A stretch of 64,000 bases of DNA from Arsenophonus sp052174115 (GCA_052174115.1 JBQMRX010000001.1:1-64000); one strand, 5' to 3'; numbered from the stretch's first letter, positions 32,836-43,657 are shown. The notes: a model not told the origin generated them from the sequence alone. Program-made: numbers and translations.

Positions 32836-32871
32836 TTGCAGAAAATAAAATAGCATTCTATTATTAGAATA
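32836..32871 (+). promoter_or_regulatory. Predicted sigma-70 promoter of hns
   Basis: TTGCAG (32836-32841) is followed at 17 bases by TATTAT (32859-32864). Transcription would start near 32871, giving a leader of about 39 bases before the hns ATG with a GAGG ribosome site. Spacing is ideal, but AT-rich DNA yields many chance -10 boxes. Confidence 0.5.
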
Positions 32872-32909
32872 ATATTAATTAACATTTATTTTAATTTGAG
32901 ACGAGGAAA

Positions 32910-33326
32910 ATGAGCGATTCATTGAGATATTTTAAATCATTAAATAACATTCGTACTTTACGCGTAATAGCAAGAGAAATATCATTAGAATTATTACAAG
33001 AAATACATGATAAGTTCAATACTGTTGTAGAAGAACGTCGCGAAGATGAAAATCAAACGAAAGCGCAATTAGAAGCTCATAGTCAAAAAATTGCAAAATA
33101 TATTAAATTACTTGAAGGAGAAGGACTTAGTTTAGATGATTTAGTTACTGCAAAAAATCCATTAAAAACATCAAGCTATATTAAACGTGCTGCGAGACCA
33201 GCTAAATATCAATATAAAGATGAAAATGGTGAAATTAAAACTTGGACAGGTCAAGGTCGTACGCCGACTGTTATTAAAAAAGCAATAGAACAAAAAAATA
33301 AAAAGTTAGATGATTTTTTAATGTAA
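32910..33326 (+). CDS. hns: Nucleoid-associated silencer H-NS
   Basis: DNA-binding protein that coats AT-rich DNA, shapes the nucleoid and silences transcription. It has 138 residues (E. coli 137). The N-terminal coiled-coil oligomerisation domain (about 1-65, KSLNNIRTLR) and a linker lead to the C-terminal domain (about 92-138) with the minor-groove motif TWTGQGRTPTVIKKA, including the Q-G-R loop. GAGG precedes the ATG. It faces galU, which converges from the right, with two hairpins between them. Intact DNA-binding residues suggest it is functional. Confidence 0.96.
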   Translation: MSDSLRYFKSLNNIRTLRVIAREISLELLQEIHDKFNTVVEERREDENQTKAQLEAHSQKIAKYIKLLEGEGLSLDDLVTAKNPLKTSSYIKRAARPAKYQYKDENGEIKTWTGQGRTPTVIKKAIEQKNKKLDDFLM

Positions 33327-33340
33327 ATATTTTTTACTTT

Positions 33341-33374
33341 ATAAATACCTTTTATATAATAAAAAGGTATTTAT
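33341..33374 (+). terminator. hns terminator hairpin
   Basis: A 13-bp perfect stem (ATAAATACCTTTT and its complement) starts 15 bases after the hns stop, preceded by a T-run. It contains a CC/GG pair rare in this DNA. Placement at the end of hns and facing galU makes a bidirectional terminator likely. Confidence 0.65.
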
Positions 33375-33378
33375 AATA

Positions 33379-33418
33379 TTATTACAATTATTTATTAAAT
33401 AATAAATAATTGTAATAA
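33379..33418 (-). terminator. Second perfect hairpin between hns and galU
   Basis: Arms from 33379 and 33418 pair for 18 bases around an AAAT centre. It directly follows the hns hairpin. It may serve transcription arriving from galU, though galU ends 370 bases away. Confidence 0.5.
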
Positions 33419-33787
33419 ATAATAATTAAATAAAAATTAAAATATTAAATTACATTTAATAAATTATATTACAAATAATAATTTATTAATATTTTATTTT
33501 AAATAAAATATTAACATTAATTTATATAAATTTTATTACTATAAAATAATTTATTTAAAATCTATCATTAAATTATATTAAATTTTATTTTCTTAAGTTA
33601 ATTAAATAAATAAAAATAAAGAATTAATTTTATATAAAGTAAACTATTTAAAATATAAAAATTATATTTTATGATAAAATTAATCTTAATTTAAATAAAA
33701 TTTATTAAAATTAACTTATAAATAGAGAATAAATATTTCATAATAATAAAACAAGTTTTTATTAACTTTAATTAAATTTATCAATAA

Positions 33788-34702
33788 TTAGTAATTTAAA
33801 ATATTTTTTATCCAATTAGAAAATTCATTACCTAAATATTCATGACGCATACTATATTCAAGAAATGCCTTCATATAACCTAATTTATTACCACAATCAT
33901 GGCTCTTACCTTTTAAATGATAAGCTTCAACTAATTCTTTTTTTATTAACATTTCAATCGCATCAGTTAACTGAATTTCATCTCCCGAACCTATTGGTGT
34001 TTTTTCTATTAAAGCTAAAATTTTCTCTGATAATACATAACGACCAACAATAGATAAATTAGAAGGTGCTTCCTCAATTTTTGGTTTTTCAACAACACCT
34101 TTAATAATTTTACTTTCACCAGGTTTTAATTTATAACCATCACAATCTACAATACCATAATTAGGTATATATATTTTTGGTACTGACTCAACAAGAATTT
34201 GACTTGCTGATGTTTCATGATAACGTTTTAGCATCGCTGTTAAATTATATTGTTTCAAATCAAATGAATATTGATCAATAATAACATCAGGTAAAACCAC
34301 AGCAAAAGGCTCTTCTCCTATTAATGGTTTTGCGCATAAAATAGCATGCCCGAGTCCTTTTGCAATACCTTGTCTTGTTTGCATAATTGTGACATGACTT
34401 GGACATATTGATTGTACATCATTTAATAATTGTCGTTTAACACGTTTTTCTAAAATTGCTTCTAATTCAAAACTAGTATCAAAATGATTTTCTATTGAAT
34501 TTTTTGAGGAATGAGTGATTAATATAATTTCATGAATACCAGCATATATACATTCATTCACTACATATTGAATAAGTGGTTTATCAACTAATGGTAACAT
34601 TTCTTTAGGAATTGCTTTTGTTGCTGGTAACATACGAGTTCCTAATCCAGCTACAGGAATAACTACTTTACTAACTTTTTTTTCTGCTTTTTTTAATTGC
34701 AT
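33788..34702 (-). CDS. galU: UTP-glucose-1-phosphate uridylyltransferase
   Basis: Makes UDP-glucose from UTP and glucose 1-phosphate for envelope sugars. The nucleotide-binding signature VIPVAGLGTRMLPATKAIP and KEMLPLVDKPLIQYVV are intact, as are VGVVEKPK-type and SHDCGNKLGYM regions. I start at ATG 34702 (304 residues; E. coli 302) because GGAAG lies five bases before it; an in-frame TTG at 34714 would add four residues but lacks a good ribosome site. Gene order hns-galU matches E. coli. With lapB it suggests that some surface polysaccharide synthesis persists. Confidence 0.95.
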   Translation of the reverse strand: MQLKKAEKKVSKVVIPVAGLGTRMLPATKAIPKEMLPLVDKPLIQYVVNECIYAGIHEIILITHSSKNSIENHFDTSFELEAILEKRVKRQLLNDVQSICPSHVTIMQTRQGIAKGLGHAILCAKPLIGEEPFAVVLPDVIIDQYSFDLKQYNLTAMLKRYHETSASQILVESVPKIYIPNYGIVDCDGYKLKPGESKIIKGVVEKPKIEEAPSNLSIVGRYVLSEKILALIEKTPIGSGDEIQLTDAIEMLIKKELVEAYHLKGKSHDCGNKLGYMKAFLEYSMRHEYLGNEFSNWIKNILNY

Positions 34703-34714
34703 CTTTTCTTCCAA

Positions 34715-36518
34715 GTTATCTAACTAATATTTTTTTAATAAAATAAACAAATTTTAATAATTTTAATATATATAATAATAAAATATATAAAATAAATAAA
34801 AAATTAAAAAATAATTAGATTAACATCATATTTTTAAAATAAATAATTATATTATAATATTAATAGATTAAATATTATTTTCATTCAATATTTTATATTT
34901 TATCTTTTAAGTTATTAATTTATTTTTTAAATATTATTAAATAATATATTGATTTTATATTATAATTAATTTGATAATAATTTATTAATTTAAGTAATTT
35001 ATATATTAAATTTACATATTGTAATGTAATATTTAGTATTAAAAATAAAATGATTTTTCATTTATTTTATTTTAATGAATATTAATAATAATAAAATATG
35101 TATTAATTTTTTTCTAAAGTAAATAAATAATATATAAGAAACTTAATGATCTAATTATATTATTTAGTAAATTTAACTTTATTTAACATAAATTTATAAT
35201 TTATTACAACAATGTTATTTGATTTAAAATAACTATTTTTAAAAAAAAATTATATTAAGAACACTATTAATAATAAATATATTTTTATTTAATATAACTT
35301 TTAATATAAGTTAATTAACTATTTTTATAAATAAACTATTTACTTTTTTATTAAGTTTTTTTTAAATAAAATATTATATAAATTTTTAATTAAATTATTT
35401 AATAAACTATAAACTTCATTATAAAATGTATAATTATTATAATATTTTATTATATTTAATAAATTTACAATTGAGTTATTTAATTTTTATATAAATTAAA
35501 TTGATAATATTTTTTAAAAAAATTTTTTAAACAATCAATTTAATATAAAATATAATTAAATTAATTTAATATAAAAATTCATATAAATATTATTAATTAT
35601 ATTTAATAATACCAATATAAAAATAAATCGAATTATTTATATTTTAAAATAAAAAATATATTATATTAATAATCTTATTTAAGATATCAATAAAATGATA
35701 AATAATAAGATTAGATTTTAATTTTTATCAAAAAAGAAAAATAAATGAATATTATTAATTTTTTATTTACTTTAATTCATAAAATATATAAAATTATGTT
35801 AATATGTTTAACAATATTTTTAATTAAATTAAATTGATTTAATTTATAATAATATATTTTATTTAGAAATAAACTATATAGTTTTTTATTTTATAAAGAT
35901 TTTTTAAAAAAATTGAATATTTATTTTAAATATATATTTTAAAATATAAAATTTTAATAAAATAAAAATATTAAATCTTACTTAATAATTTACCTCAATC
36001 AACATTAAAAACTGATAAAAATAATGATATACTATTAAATAATAAAGAAGTATTATAAATAATATTAGATATTATATTGTTATCAACAATAATTAAATTA
36101 GTTTATAAAAATATTTTCTAGTTTTTTAATAAAAATAACTTGCCAAATTTATGAAAACTTTAATGTTAAATTAACATAAAATATTAAAATATATATAATA
36201 TACAGTGTTTTATATAATTAAATTTTCGTATTATTCTGCTTATAAATATTATTTAATAAATATTTATCAGATATTAATGTTAATAAATAATTAATAAAGT
36301 AATTAATTAATAATAACATTATATCATTTATATATTTTTTATTGAAATTAATTTTATTTTAACTAATTATTTTTTATTAACATTAATATAATAAGAGATA
36401 AAATCTACAGATATTTTGAATAATAATAAATTAATATTTAATTATTATTCAAATCATAACTAATAATTATCTTATGTTCTTTTAACATAAATATATTATT
36501 CATATAATTGGAGATTAC
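34715..36518. other. 1.8-kb desert between galU and sppA
   Basis: No open frame, RNA gene or readable fossil. E. coli rssB and rssA lie beyond galU, but sppA belongs to a different map region, so an ancient rearrangement joint probably falls inside. Confidence 0.6.
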
Positions 36519-38399
36519 ATGCAAACTCTGTTGAATTTAATCGCAACATTTTTAAAATTTTGTTGGCAATTACTTAATTTTATTAGAAAATTTATTACAA
36601 ATTTTATTTGTCTTTTTTTAATATTCATTATAGCAAGTAGTTATTTTGCATACAAAAATGAAAAAAAATCTATTAATGAATATCACGGTGCATTACTTAT
36701 TGAATTACAAGGTATAATTGTTGATCAAGTTTCTATTTATAATTATCTAGATAAAATGAGCCGTGAATTATTAGGTTCATCAAAAAAACATATACAAGAA
36801 AATTCATTATTTAATATTGTAAATATTATTCGATTAGCAATATATGATAAAAAAATTACAGGTATTGTTTTACAACTAGATAATTTAATTGGTTGCGAAC
36901 AATCATCTTTACAATATATTGGTAAAGCATTGACGGAGTTTAAACAAGCTGGTAAACCTATTTATGCAATAGGTAATAGTTATAATCAATCACAATATTA
37001 TTTAGCTAGTTTTGCTAATAATATTTATATGTCACCACAAGGTAATGTCGGTATTTATGGATTTTCTACTAATAAACTATATTATAAAACATTATTTGAT
37101 AATTTAAAAATTAATACTCATATTTTTCGTATTGGAACTTATAAATCAGCTGTAGAGCCGTTTATTCGTAATAATATGTCAGAAGAAGTACGTAAATCAG
37201 ATAAAGTTTGGATTAGTTCATTATGGCGTAATTATTTATCAACTATTGCTAAAAATCGACAAACTACACCAGAAAATATTTTTCCTGGGGTTGATAAATT
37301 AATTGAAAAAATGAAAAACGTTCATGGTAATAGTGCTAATTATGCGATTAAACAAAAATTAATTGATAATATTTTTACTAATGCAATGATGGAAAAAGAG
37401 TTAAGTAAAAAATTTGGCTGGAATGATAAAGAAAAACATTTTAACTATATTAGTATTTATGATTATGCTGATAAACAGCTACAAAAAAATCAATTAATAC
37501 AACAAAAACAATTTAATAATCAACCTGCTAATATTGCTGTAATTATTACACAAGGTGTTATTATTGATGGGCCACAAGAATCAGGTATCGTTGGAAGTGA
37601 AACAATTGAAACACAAATACGTAATGCAAGGCTTAATTCAGATATTAAAGCAATTATTTTACGTGTTAATAGTCCTGGTGGCAGTGTTACAGCTTCAGAA
37701 ACAATACGTAATGAACTACTTGCTACACGCGAGGCTAACAAACCAATTATAGTCTCAATGGGAGGAATCGCAGCATCAGGTGGTTATTGGATTTCAACAC
37801 CAGCTAATTATATTATTGCAAGTCCAACAACTTTAACAGGTTCAATTGGTATTTTTGGTATGATAAATACCTTTGAAAAAAACTTAGATACAATTGGTGT
37901 TTATACTGATGGTATCTCTACTACACCATTGGCGGATATATCAAGAACAAAAGGAATAAATAAACCATTTTCTAATATGATGCAAATCACTATTGAAAAT
38001 GGTTATTATACTTTTTTAAAATATGTTTCTCAATCTCGTCATAAAACACTAAAAGAAATAGATAAAATTGCTCAAGGTCGAATATGGATAGGTTTAGATG
38101 CATTAAAAAATGGCCTAGTTGATAAACTTGGTGACTTTGATGATGCAGTGAATAAAGCAGTTGAATTAGCTAAAATTACTGTACCTTCACTTGATTGGAT
38201 GCAACCTAAACATTCTTTTATTGATCAATTGATAATTGAATTAAGTTCAAAAGCTGATAAATTAATGATTAATACATTACAATTTTTATTTCCTAAAAAA
38301 GAAATCAATAATCTTTATCAACAATTTAAATTTTATAAATATATGAATGATCCACAAAATTGCTATGTATTTTGTTTAAATTGTAGTGAAGTTTATTAA
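36519..38399 (+). CDS. sppA: Signal peptide peptidase SppA (protease IV)
   Basis: Membrane-bound serine protease degrading cleaved signal peptides. It has 626 residues (E. coli 618), an N-terminal membrane segment (about 25-45), and the tandem S49 domains typical of long SppA. The catalytic Lys is at 209 in RIGTYKSAVEPF and the Ser at about 420 in GGIAASGGYWIS. GGAG precedes the ATG. In E. coli sppA-ansA-pncA are consecutive; ansA is missing here. With sohB the window keeps two S49 proteases, notable for so reduced a genome. Confidence 0.96.
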   Translation: MQTLLNLIATFLKFCWQLLNFIRKFITNFICLFLIFIIASSYFAYKNEKKSINEYHGALLIELQGIIVDQVSIYNYLDKMSRELLGSSKKHIQENSLFNIVNIIRLAIYDKKITGIVLQLDNLIGCEQSSLQYIGKALTEFKQAGKPIYAIGNSYNQSQYYLASFANNIYMSPQGNVGIYGFSTNKLYYKTLFDNLKINTHIFRIGTYKSAVEPFIRNNMSEEVRKSDKVWISSLWRNYLSTIAKNRQTTPENIFPGVDKLIEKMKNVHGNSANYAIKQKLIDNIFTNAMMEKELSKKFGWNDKEKHFNYISIYDYADKQLQKNQLIQQKQFNNQPANIAVIITQGVIIDGPQESGIVGSETIETQIRNARLNSDIKAIILRVNSPGGSVTASETIRNELLATREANKPIIVSMGGIAASGGYWISTPANYIIASPTTLTGSIGIFGMINTFEKNLDTIGVYTDGISTTPLADISRTKGINKPFSNMMQITIENGYYTFLKYVSQSRHKTLKEIDKIAQGRIWIGLDALKNGLVDKLGDFDDAVNKAVELAKITVPSLDWMQPKHSFIDQLIIELSSKADKLMINTLQFLFPKKEINNLYQQFKFYKYMNDPQNCYVFCLNCSEVY

Positions 38400-39169
38400 A
38401 ATTTTTATAATTATTATTATAAAACTATATCACTAAACATATTGTTATTTTATTTCATATTAAAATATTAATATGATATAGATTTATTTTTATTTTGATA
38501 AAAAATATCATATTCATTAATTTAAAATATAAAATTTAATTTATTTTGATAATATAATGAAAATAATATTTATAATTATAAATTTAATATTATTAATATA
38601 ATATACTGTATTTAAAGAAAATATATTTTATTAATAAAATAAAATTATTTTTTAAAAAAAATTATTTAGAAATAAAATTTACTATTAGATTATATAGTAA
38701 TAATTTTTAGATTTTTAAATAAAAATAAATATTTTTCATTAATTAATATGAATATTAATATATTTTTTTGAAAAAATTTATCTATTTTAAAAAAAATAGT
38801 AATTTAAGTGTTTATAAAATTAAATTTTAATTTATTTATATTATTGTATTTATTTTAAAGTTTTATTAAAAATAAAAATACTTTATTTTAATTAACTAAA
38901 ATATTTTTTATTTTATTTTATTATTAATAATGAATATTTATAAAATCTGATTTTTAAAATATATAAAAAAACTATTAAATTTATATTAAATTAACTAATC
39001 TAATATAATTTTATATTGATAAATTAATATGAATTATTATACTTTAAAATAAATTTATTAAAAATATTAATATTATTAATTATAATTATAAAAATTAACA
39101 ATAAAATTTATATTACAATATAAATTACCCTATGAACTAAATTATGATAATAATTATTAAAATAATATC
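38400..39169. other. Former ansA interval
   Basis: About 770 bases. E. coli has ansA (338 codons) between sppA and pncA. No open frame remains. A few codons near 38945-38995 vaguely suit the end of AnsA, but not enough to claim a fossil. Confidence 0.6.
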
Positions 39170-39808
39170 ATGACTCATACTTCTACTGTATTATTATTAA
39201 TTGATCTACAAAATGATTTTTGTAATAATGGCGCCTTAGAAATATTAGATAGCGAAAGTGTTATTAATATAGCTAACAATGTTATTTCTTATTGTCAACA
39301 ACAAAATATTGCTATTATAGCGAGTCAAGATTGGCATCCTATTAATCATTCAAGTTTTTCAATAAACTCAACAACTAAAGTTGATATAGAGAATAATCTT
39401 AATAGTTTTCATCAAACTTTGTGGCCAATGCATTGTGTGCAAAATCAAAAAGGAGCAGAATTACATCCAGCACTTAATCAATCAGCAATTAAAAGAATTT
39501 TTCAAAAAGGAATTAACGTTGCTATCGATAGTTATAGTGCTTTTTTTGACAACGACCATCAACATGCAACTCAATTAGATTCTTGGTTAACAACAAATAA
39601 AATAAAAAATTTATATATTATGGGTTTAGCAACAGATTATTGCGTAAAATTTACTGTATTTGATGCAATAAAATTAGGTTATCAAGTAACAATTATTCAA
39701 GATGGTTGTAGGGGTGTTAATTTGCAACCAGAAGATAGTTGTAATGCATTAAAGGAAATGGTATTAGCTGGCGCGAAATTAATAACATATTCTAATTTAT
39801 ATAGTTAA
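39170..39808 (+). CDS. pncA: Nicotinamidase
   Basis: Deamidates nicotinamide to nicotinate for NAD salvage. It has 212 residues (E. coli about 213). The catalytic triad is visible: Asp in LLLIDLQNDFC, Lys in QKGINVAIDSYSAF and Cys in LATDYCVKFTV. Metal ligands are seen in DWHPINH and WPMHCVQ. The ribosome site is weak. It keeps the E. coli order relative to sppA and gapA. The stop codon lies inside its own terminator hairpin. Confidence 0.96.
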   Translation: MTHTSTVLLLIDLQNDFCNNGALEILDSESVINIANNVISYCQQQNIAIIASQDWHPINHSSFSINSTTKVDIENNLNSFHQTLWPMHCVQNQKGAELHPALNQSAIKRIFQKGINVAIDSYSAFFDNDHQHATQLDSWLTTNKIKNLYIMGLATDYCVKFTVFDAIKLGYQVTIIQDGCRGVNLQPEDSCNALKEMVLAGAKLITYSNLYS

Positions 39809-39838
39809 TCTATATTGATATTAACTATATTTATTTTT
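39799..39838 (+). terminator. pncA terminator overlapping the stop codon
   Basis: An 11-bp stem (39799-39809 and 39820-39830) closes a ten-base loop and is followed by a T-rich tail (TTATTTTTTA). The left arm includes the pncA stop TAA. Confidence 0.65.
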
Positions 39839-40276
39839 TATATTAAAAAATAATTAATTATATTAATATAAAATGTATTATACTAGATAATATCATCTAT
39901 AAATATTTTAGTTTATTTTTATTTTAAATATTAGATTTATATCTATAATTATATGTTATAATTATATTTAATTTATTAAAATATAATAATTTATAGTTTA
40001 TTTTTTTTAATATTAATTAAATTTTATTTTTATATAAAATATAGAAGCTTTAGTTGATTATAAATTAATTATTTAATTTTATTAATTAGTAAATGTATTT
40101 TAAAGAAATTGATAAAATATTATTTAATTATATTATATAAAAATATATATGACAAAATAGAAAATAATAAACATAATCATGAATTATATAATAATATATC
40201 TTAAAAATAATTTTATACTTAAATTTTATAGTGATCTAATGTTATATTTTTTTAAATTAATTTAAAATAATATTTT

Positions 40277-40306
40277 AACTATTTTTAAATTAAAAATAGT
40301 TTTTTT
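40277..40306 (+). terminator. Orphan plus-strand terminator-like hairpin
   Basis: An 11-bp stem (AACTATTTTTA and its complement, 40277-40287 and 40291-40301) with a three-base loop, followed by five T. It lies 470 bases after pncA, which already has a hairpin at its stop, so it may mark the end of a lost gene. Confidence 0.5.
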
Positions 40307-40461
40307 AATTTAATTTTAAATATCATTTAAATATATTATTAATATTTAATTTAAATATTTTATTAAGATTAACGATAGTAAGTTAAAATATTAATTTTAA
40401 GTTTATTTATTAAAATTATAAAATTTATACATAAATTTTATAATAAAAGATAAGAATCTAC

Positions 40462-40490
40462 TTGACTAATAGCAATTTTTTAATAACGAT
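40462..40490 (+). promoter_or_regulatory. Possible gapA promoter
   Basis: TTGACT at 40462-40467 is a good -35 box in DNA with few G or C. The matching -10 region about 17 bases later (AACGAT) is poor, so this is tentative. Confidence 0.3.
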
Positions 40491-40537
40491 GGAATAAAAT
40501 TAAATTTTTTAAACTAAATATAGCTAATGGAAATATT

Positions 40538-41533
40538 ATGACTATTAAAGTAAGTATTAATGGATTTGGTCGTATTGGCCGTATTATTTTTCGTGCTGCT
40601 CAAGAACGTAAAGATATTGAAATCGTAGCAATTAATGATTTATTAAATGCAAATTATATTGCTTATATGTTAAAATATGACTCAACTCATGGTCCTTTCA
40701 ATGGCGCTATTAAAGTAAAAAATGGAAATATAATAGTTAATGGTAAAACTATTCGCTGCACAGCAGAAAAGGATCCTGCTAACTTAAAATGGAATGAAAT
40801 TAGTGTTGATATTGTTGCAGAAGCAACAGGTGTTTTTTTAACTAACGAAACAGCATATAAACATATCACTGCGGGAGCAAAAAAAGTAGTTTTAACTGGA
40901 CCACCAAAAGATGATACTCCTATGTTTGTTATGGGTGTTAATCATAATACCTATGCTAGTCAAAATATTATTTCTAATGCTTCTTGTACCACAAATTGTT
41001 TAGCTCCATTAGCTAAAATTATAAATGATGAATTTGGTATTATTGAAGGTCTGATGACAACAGTTCATGCAACAACAGCAACTCAAAAAATAGTTGATGG
41101 GACTTCAACTAAAAATTGGAGAGATGGTCGTAGTGCTTTACAAAATATAATTCCATCATCAACTAGTGCTGCTAAAGCTCTTGGTAAAATTATTCCTGAA
41201 CTTAATAATAAATTAACAGGTATGGCTTTTCGTGTTCCAATACCTAATGTTTCAGTTATCGATTTAACTATTCGTTTAAATAAACCAGCTACTTATAAAG
41301 AAATTTGCCAAATAATTCAACATGCAGCAAATAATAAATTAAAAAATATTCTTGGTTATACTGAAGATGATGTTGTTTCTACTGATTTTAATAACAATAA
41401 ATTAATATCAATTTTTGATGCAAAAGCAAGTATTGTTTTAAATAATAATTTTGTAAAATTAATAGCTTGGTATGATAATGAAACTGGTTATTCTAATAAA
41501 ATTTTAGATTTAATTGCACATATTTCAAAGTAA
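40538..41533 (+). CDS. gapA: Glyceraldehyde-3-phosphate dehydrogenase A
   Basis: Central glycolytic enzyme oxidising glyceraldehyde 3-phosphate with NAD. The 331 residues equal E. coli GapA. The N-terminal NAD fold starts INGFGRIGR, the catalytic Cys lies in SNASCTTNCLAP, and the C-terminal region has WYDNETGYSNK. A GGA ribosome site precedes the ATG and a clean intrinsic terminator follows. It is the only intact GAPDH-family gene here; its paralogue epd is a fossil near 52 kb. Confidence 0.98.
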   Translation: MTIKVSINGFGRIGRIIFRAAQERKDIEIVAINDLLNANYIAYMLKYDSTHGPFNGAIKVKNGNIIVNGKTIRCTAEKDPANLKWNEISVDIVAEATGVFLTNETAYKHITAGAKKVVLTGPPKDDTPMFVMGVNHNTYASQNIISNASCTTNCLAPLAKIINDEFGIIEGLMTTVHATTATQKIVDGTSTKNWRDGRSALQNIIPSSTSAAKALGKIIPELNNKLTGMAFRVPIPNVSVIDLTIRLNKPATYKEICQIIQHAANNKLKNILGYTEDDVVSTDFNNNKLISIFDAKASIVLNNNFVKLIAWYDNETGYSNKILDLIAHISK

Positions 41534-42940
41534 ACAATATAATTATCTATTCTAAAGTCGCAATTTATTAATAGCGACTTTTTATATTTAGTTATAATTT
41601 AAATATAAAATATTTTAATTGATTAATCTTATAACTAAAATATAAAAATAATAACTAAAATTATATTTTTACTTTATACATAGATATAATTTCTATATTT
41701 AGATTTTGATAAATCCATGAACTTTTAGTAATTATTTATTTTATAATAAAATAAATAATATCAAAGTTAATTTTTTATAAATATAACTATTTAACAAGAG
41801 AGCTAATTTAAAAAAATGTATTTCCTATTAAATAATCTACTCTATTTAAAATTAAAAACTATTTGTGATGAAATTTACTATCTACTTTGTTTATATTTTA
41901 ATTTTATAGTTTAACTAATTATTATCATTTTATATATTTATTATAATAGTAAATAAAAAATAATATTAATTGTATAATTATATAATTTTATATTATTTTT
42001 TTTTAAAAAATAAATTTTAAATTAATATTAATATTTAAAATTAAATTACAATATTACATATCTATTATAAGTTAATAAAATGAAAATATATATTGAATAA
42101 AAAATTTTATATTAATATAGTAAATAATTATTAAATTTATAGTAAAAATTTATATAACTAAAAGAAATTAATTATATTCATACCTATTGTAAGAGTTAAA
42201 GTTTAATATACATTAAAACTTAATAATATTTTTAAGAAATTACTAATTAATATCATAGATATATAATACATTGAAATTATAGAATATAATTATTAATTAT
42301 AAAAATAACAAATAATTTTTATATCAAAATTCTATATATAAAATTAATTAATATTAAATATCCTATTTAAATAAATTTTGTCATTTCTAATTTTGATCTC
42401 TAGATATTTTAAAGTAAGGATATTAATTTTTAACATACATATAATTTACTTAATATTAAGATCTTTGTATATAATTAAATTTTTAATTAATTATTTTTAT
42501 TAAAATATAATACAATTTTTAAATTAGCTATAATATTAAAAATATTGAAAACACTAAAAGAAAGTTTCATTACTAAATAAAATTTTTAATGTTAAAAACA
42601 ATAAGATACTTTATTAAATTAATTAATAATGGTAAGTATAATTTATTTATTATTTTTAATATATTTAATACCTATGAATAAGAAATAAAAAAACTAATCT
42701 TATAATTTTTATAATCTATATATATTTTATAAAAAATAATAATAAAAATATAGAATTTAGTTTTTGGTAAGATTATCAATTTTATTAAATATTATATAAT
42801 TTCTATCTTAATGATTAATTTAAAATTATTTAAATTATTCAATATGATACTAAAATAACTAATTATAGTATAGATATTTATTTTTTTAATAAAAAATAAA
42901 ATAAAATAATAAAAGATCTTATTATTAATTAAGAATAATT
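41534..42940. other. 1.4-kb desert between gapA and fadR
   Basis: Beyond the gapA terminator I see no open frame, RNA gene or readable fossil up to the fadR stop. Confidence 0.6.
41554..41586 (+). terminator. gapA intrinsic terminator
   Basis: AAAGTCGC (41554-41561) pairs with GCGACTTT (41574-41581), followed by T-rich sequence. The G+C-rich stem, T-run and position 20 bases after the gapA stop make this the clearest terminator in the window. Confidence 0.85.
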
Positions 42941-43657
42941 TTAACATAATTCAGATAAATCATTTATTATTTTATCTTTCATTTTACGACAAATATTATT
43001 ACTTTCTTTACCATATCTACAAACACTATTTAAGACTTGATCATAATTTTCTTCTTTACATATTTTAGTTAAATCATGATAAAAATCATAAGCAAGTTGA
43101 CGTGCTTTAAGATCAGAAAAATAATAACGGCCAATACGGATATATAATCCTTTTAAACCATTTAAAATTAATCCATAAATAGAATTACCAGAAATAAATG
43201 CTAATCCACGAAAAATATTATAATCTATTACAGTAAATGATTTAGAAGAATTTTCTATATTTTCTTTTATTGATAAAATCTCTAATGATTTTAATTTATC
43301 ATTATAAAACGCAGTTCGAATAAAAATAGCTGAAATATTTGTTCTAACGGATAATAAATCTTCAATTAATTTTGATACCCCATCACGATCTAATCGAGCT
43401 ACTGTTTCTAAAATATTAAGACTTGAAGTTTCCCAAAAATTGTTTACTTTAGTTGGTTTTCCATGTTGAATAGTTAGCCATCCATCTCTTGCGAGACGTT
43501 GTAAAACTTCTCGTAATGTTGTTCTTGTTACTCCAATTAACTCAGAGAATTTACGTTCTGCTGGTAAAATTGAACCTGGTGGGAAATGATTATTCCAAAT
43601 ATTTTTAATAATATACTCTTCCGCAAAATTAGCTGGACTTTGTGCTCTGATAATCAT
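42941..43657 (-). CDS. fadR: Fatty-acid metabolism regulator FadR
   Basis: GntR-family transcription factor that senses long-chain acyl-CoA; in E. coli it represses fad genes and activates fabA and fabB. It has 238 residues (E. coli 239). The N-terminal winged helix is nearly unchanged (LIGVTRTTLREVLQRLARDG, then GWLTIQHGKPTKVN), and the C-terminal effector domain keeps LDYNIFRGLAF-like and NPIYGLILNG-like stretches. It stands alone, without its E. coli neighbour nhaB. A dedicated regulator in a genome this reduced is unusual; activation of unsaturated fatty acid synthesis is the likely reason, which is an inference. Confidence 0.95.
   Translation of the reverse strand: MIIRAQSPANFAEEYIIKNIWNNHFPPGSILPAERKFSELIGVTRTTLREVLQRLARDGWLTIQHGKPTKVNNFWETSSLNILETVARLDRDGVSKLIEDLLSVRTNISAIFIRTAFYNDKLKSLEILSIKENIENSSKSFTVIDYNIFRGLAFISGNSIYGLILNGLKGLYIRIGRYYFSDLKARQLAYDFYHDLTKICKEENYDQVLNSVCRYGKESNNICRKMKDKIINDLSELC

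Larger units (their letters stand above)
30963..32909. other. 1.9-kb desert between cls and hns
   Basis: E. coli has kch, the opp operon, adhE and tdk in this interval. No open gene or readable fossil was found. It holds a 19-bp hairpin (31172-31213), a tandem ATTTATATAT repeat (31281-31310), a 72-bp palindrome (31785-31856) and the likely hns promoter at its right end. Confidence 0.65.
33327..33787. other. hns-galU convergent spacer
   Basis: About 460 bases between convergent genes. The first 90 bases carry the two hairpins listed separately; the remainder shows nothing I can name. Confidence 0.65.
39809..40537. other. pncA-gapA spacer
   Basis: About 730 bases. It holds the pncA terminator, another terminator-like hairpin at 40277-40306 and a possible gapA promoter. 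In E. coli msrB and others lie near gapA; no fossil was readable. Confidence 0.6.

Noticed and set aside
37520..37752. Two short frames overlapping sppA
   Set aside because: Both are shadows of the conserved SppA catalytic region on other frames.
38940..39000. Possible ansA fossil near 38.95 kb
   Set aside because: Only scattered agreement with the AnsA C-terminus, with inconsistent spacing; no better than chance by eye.
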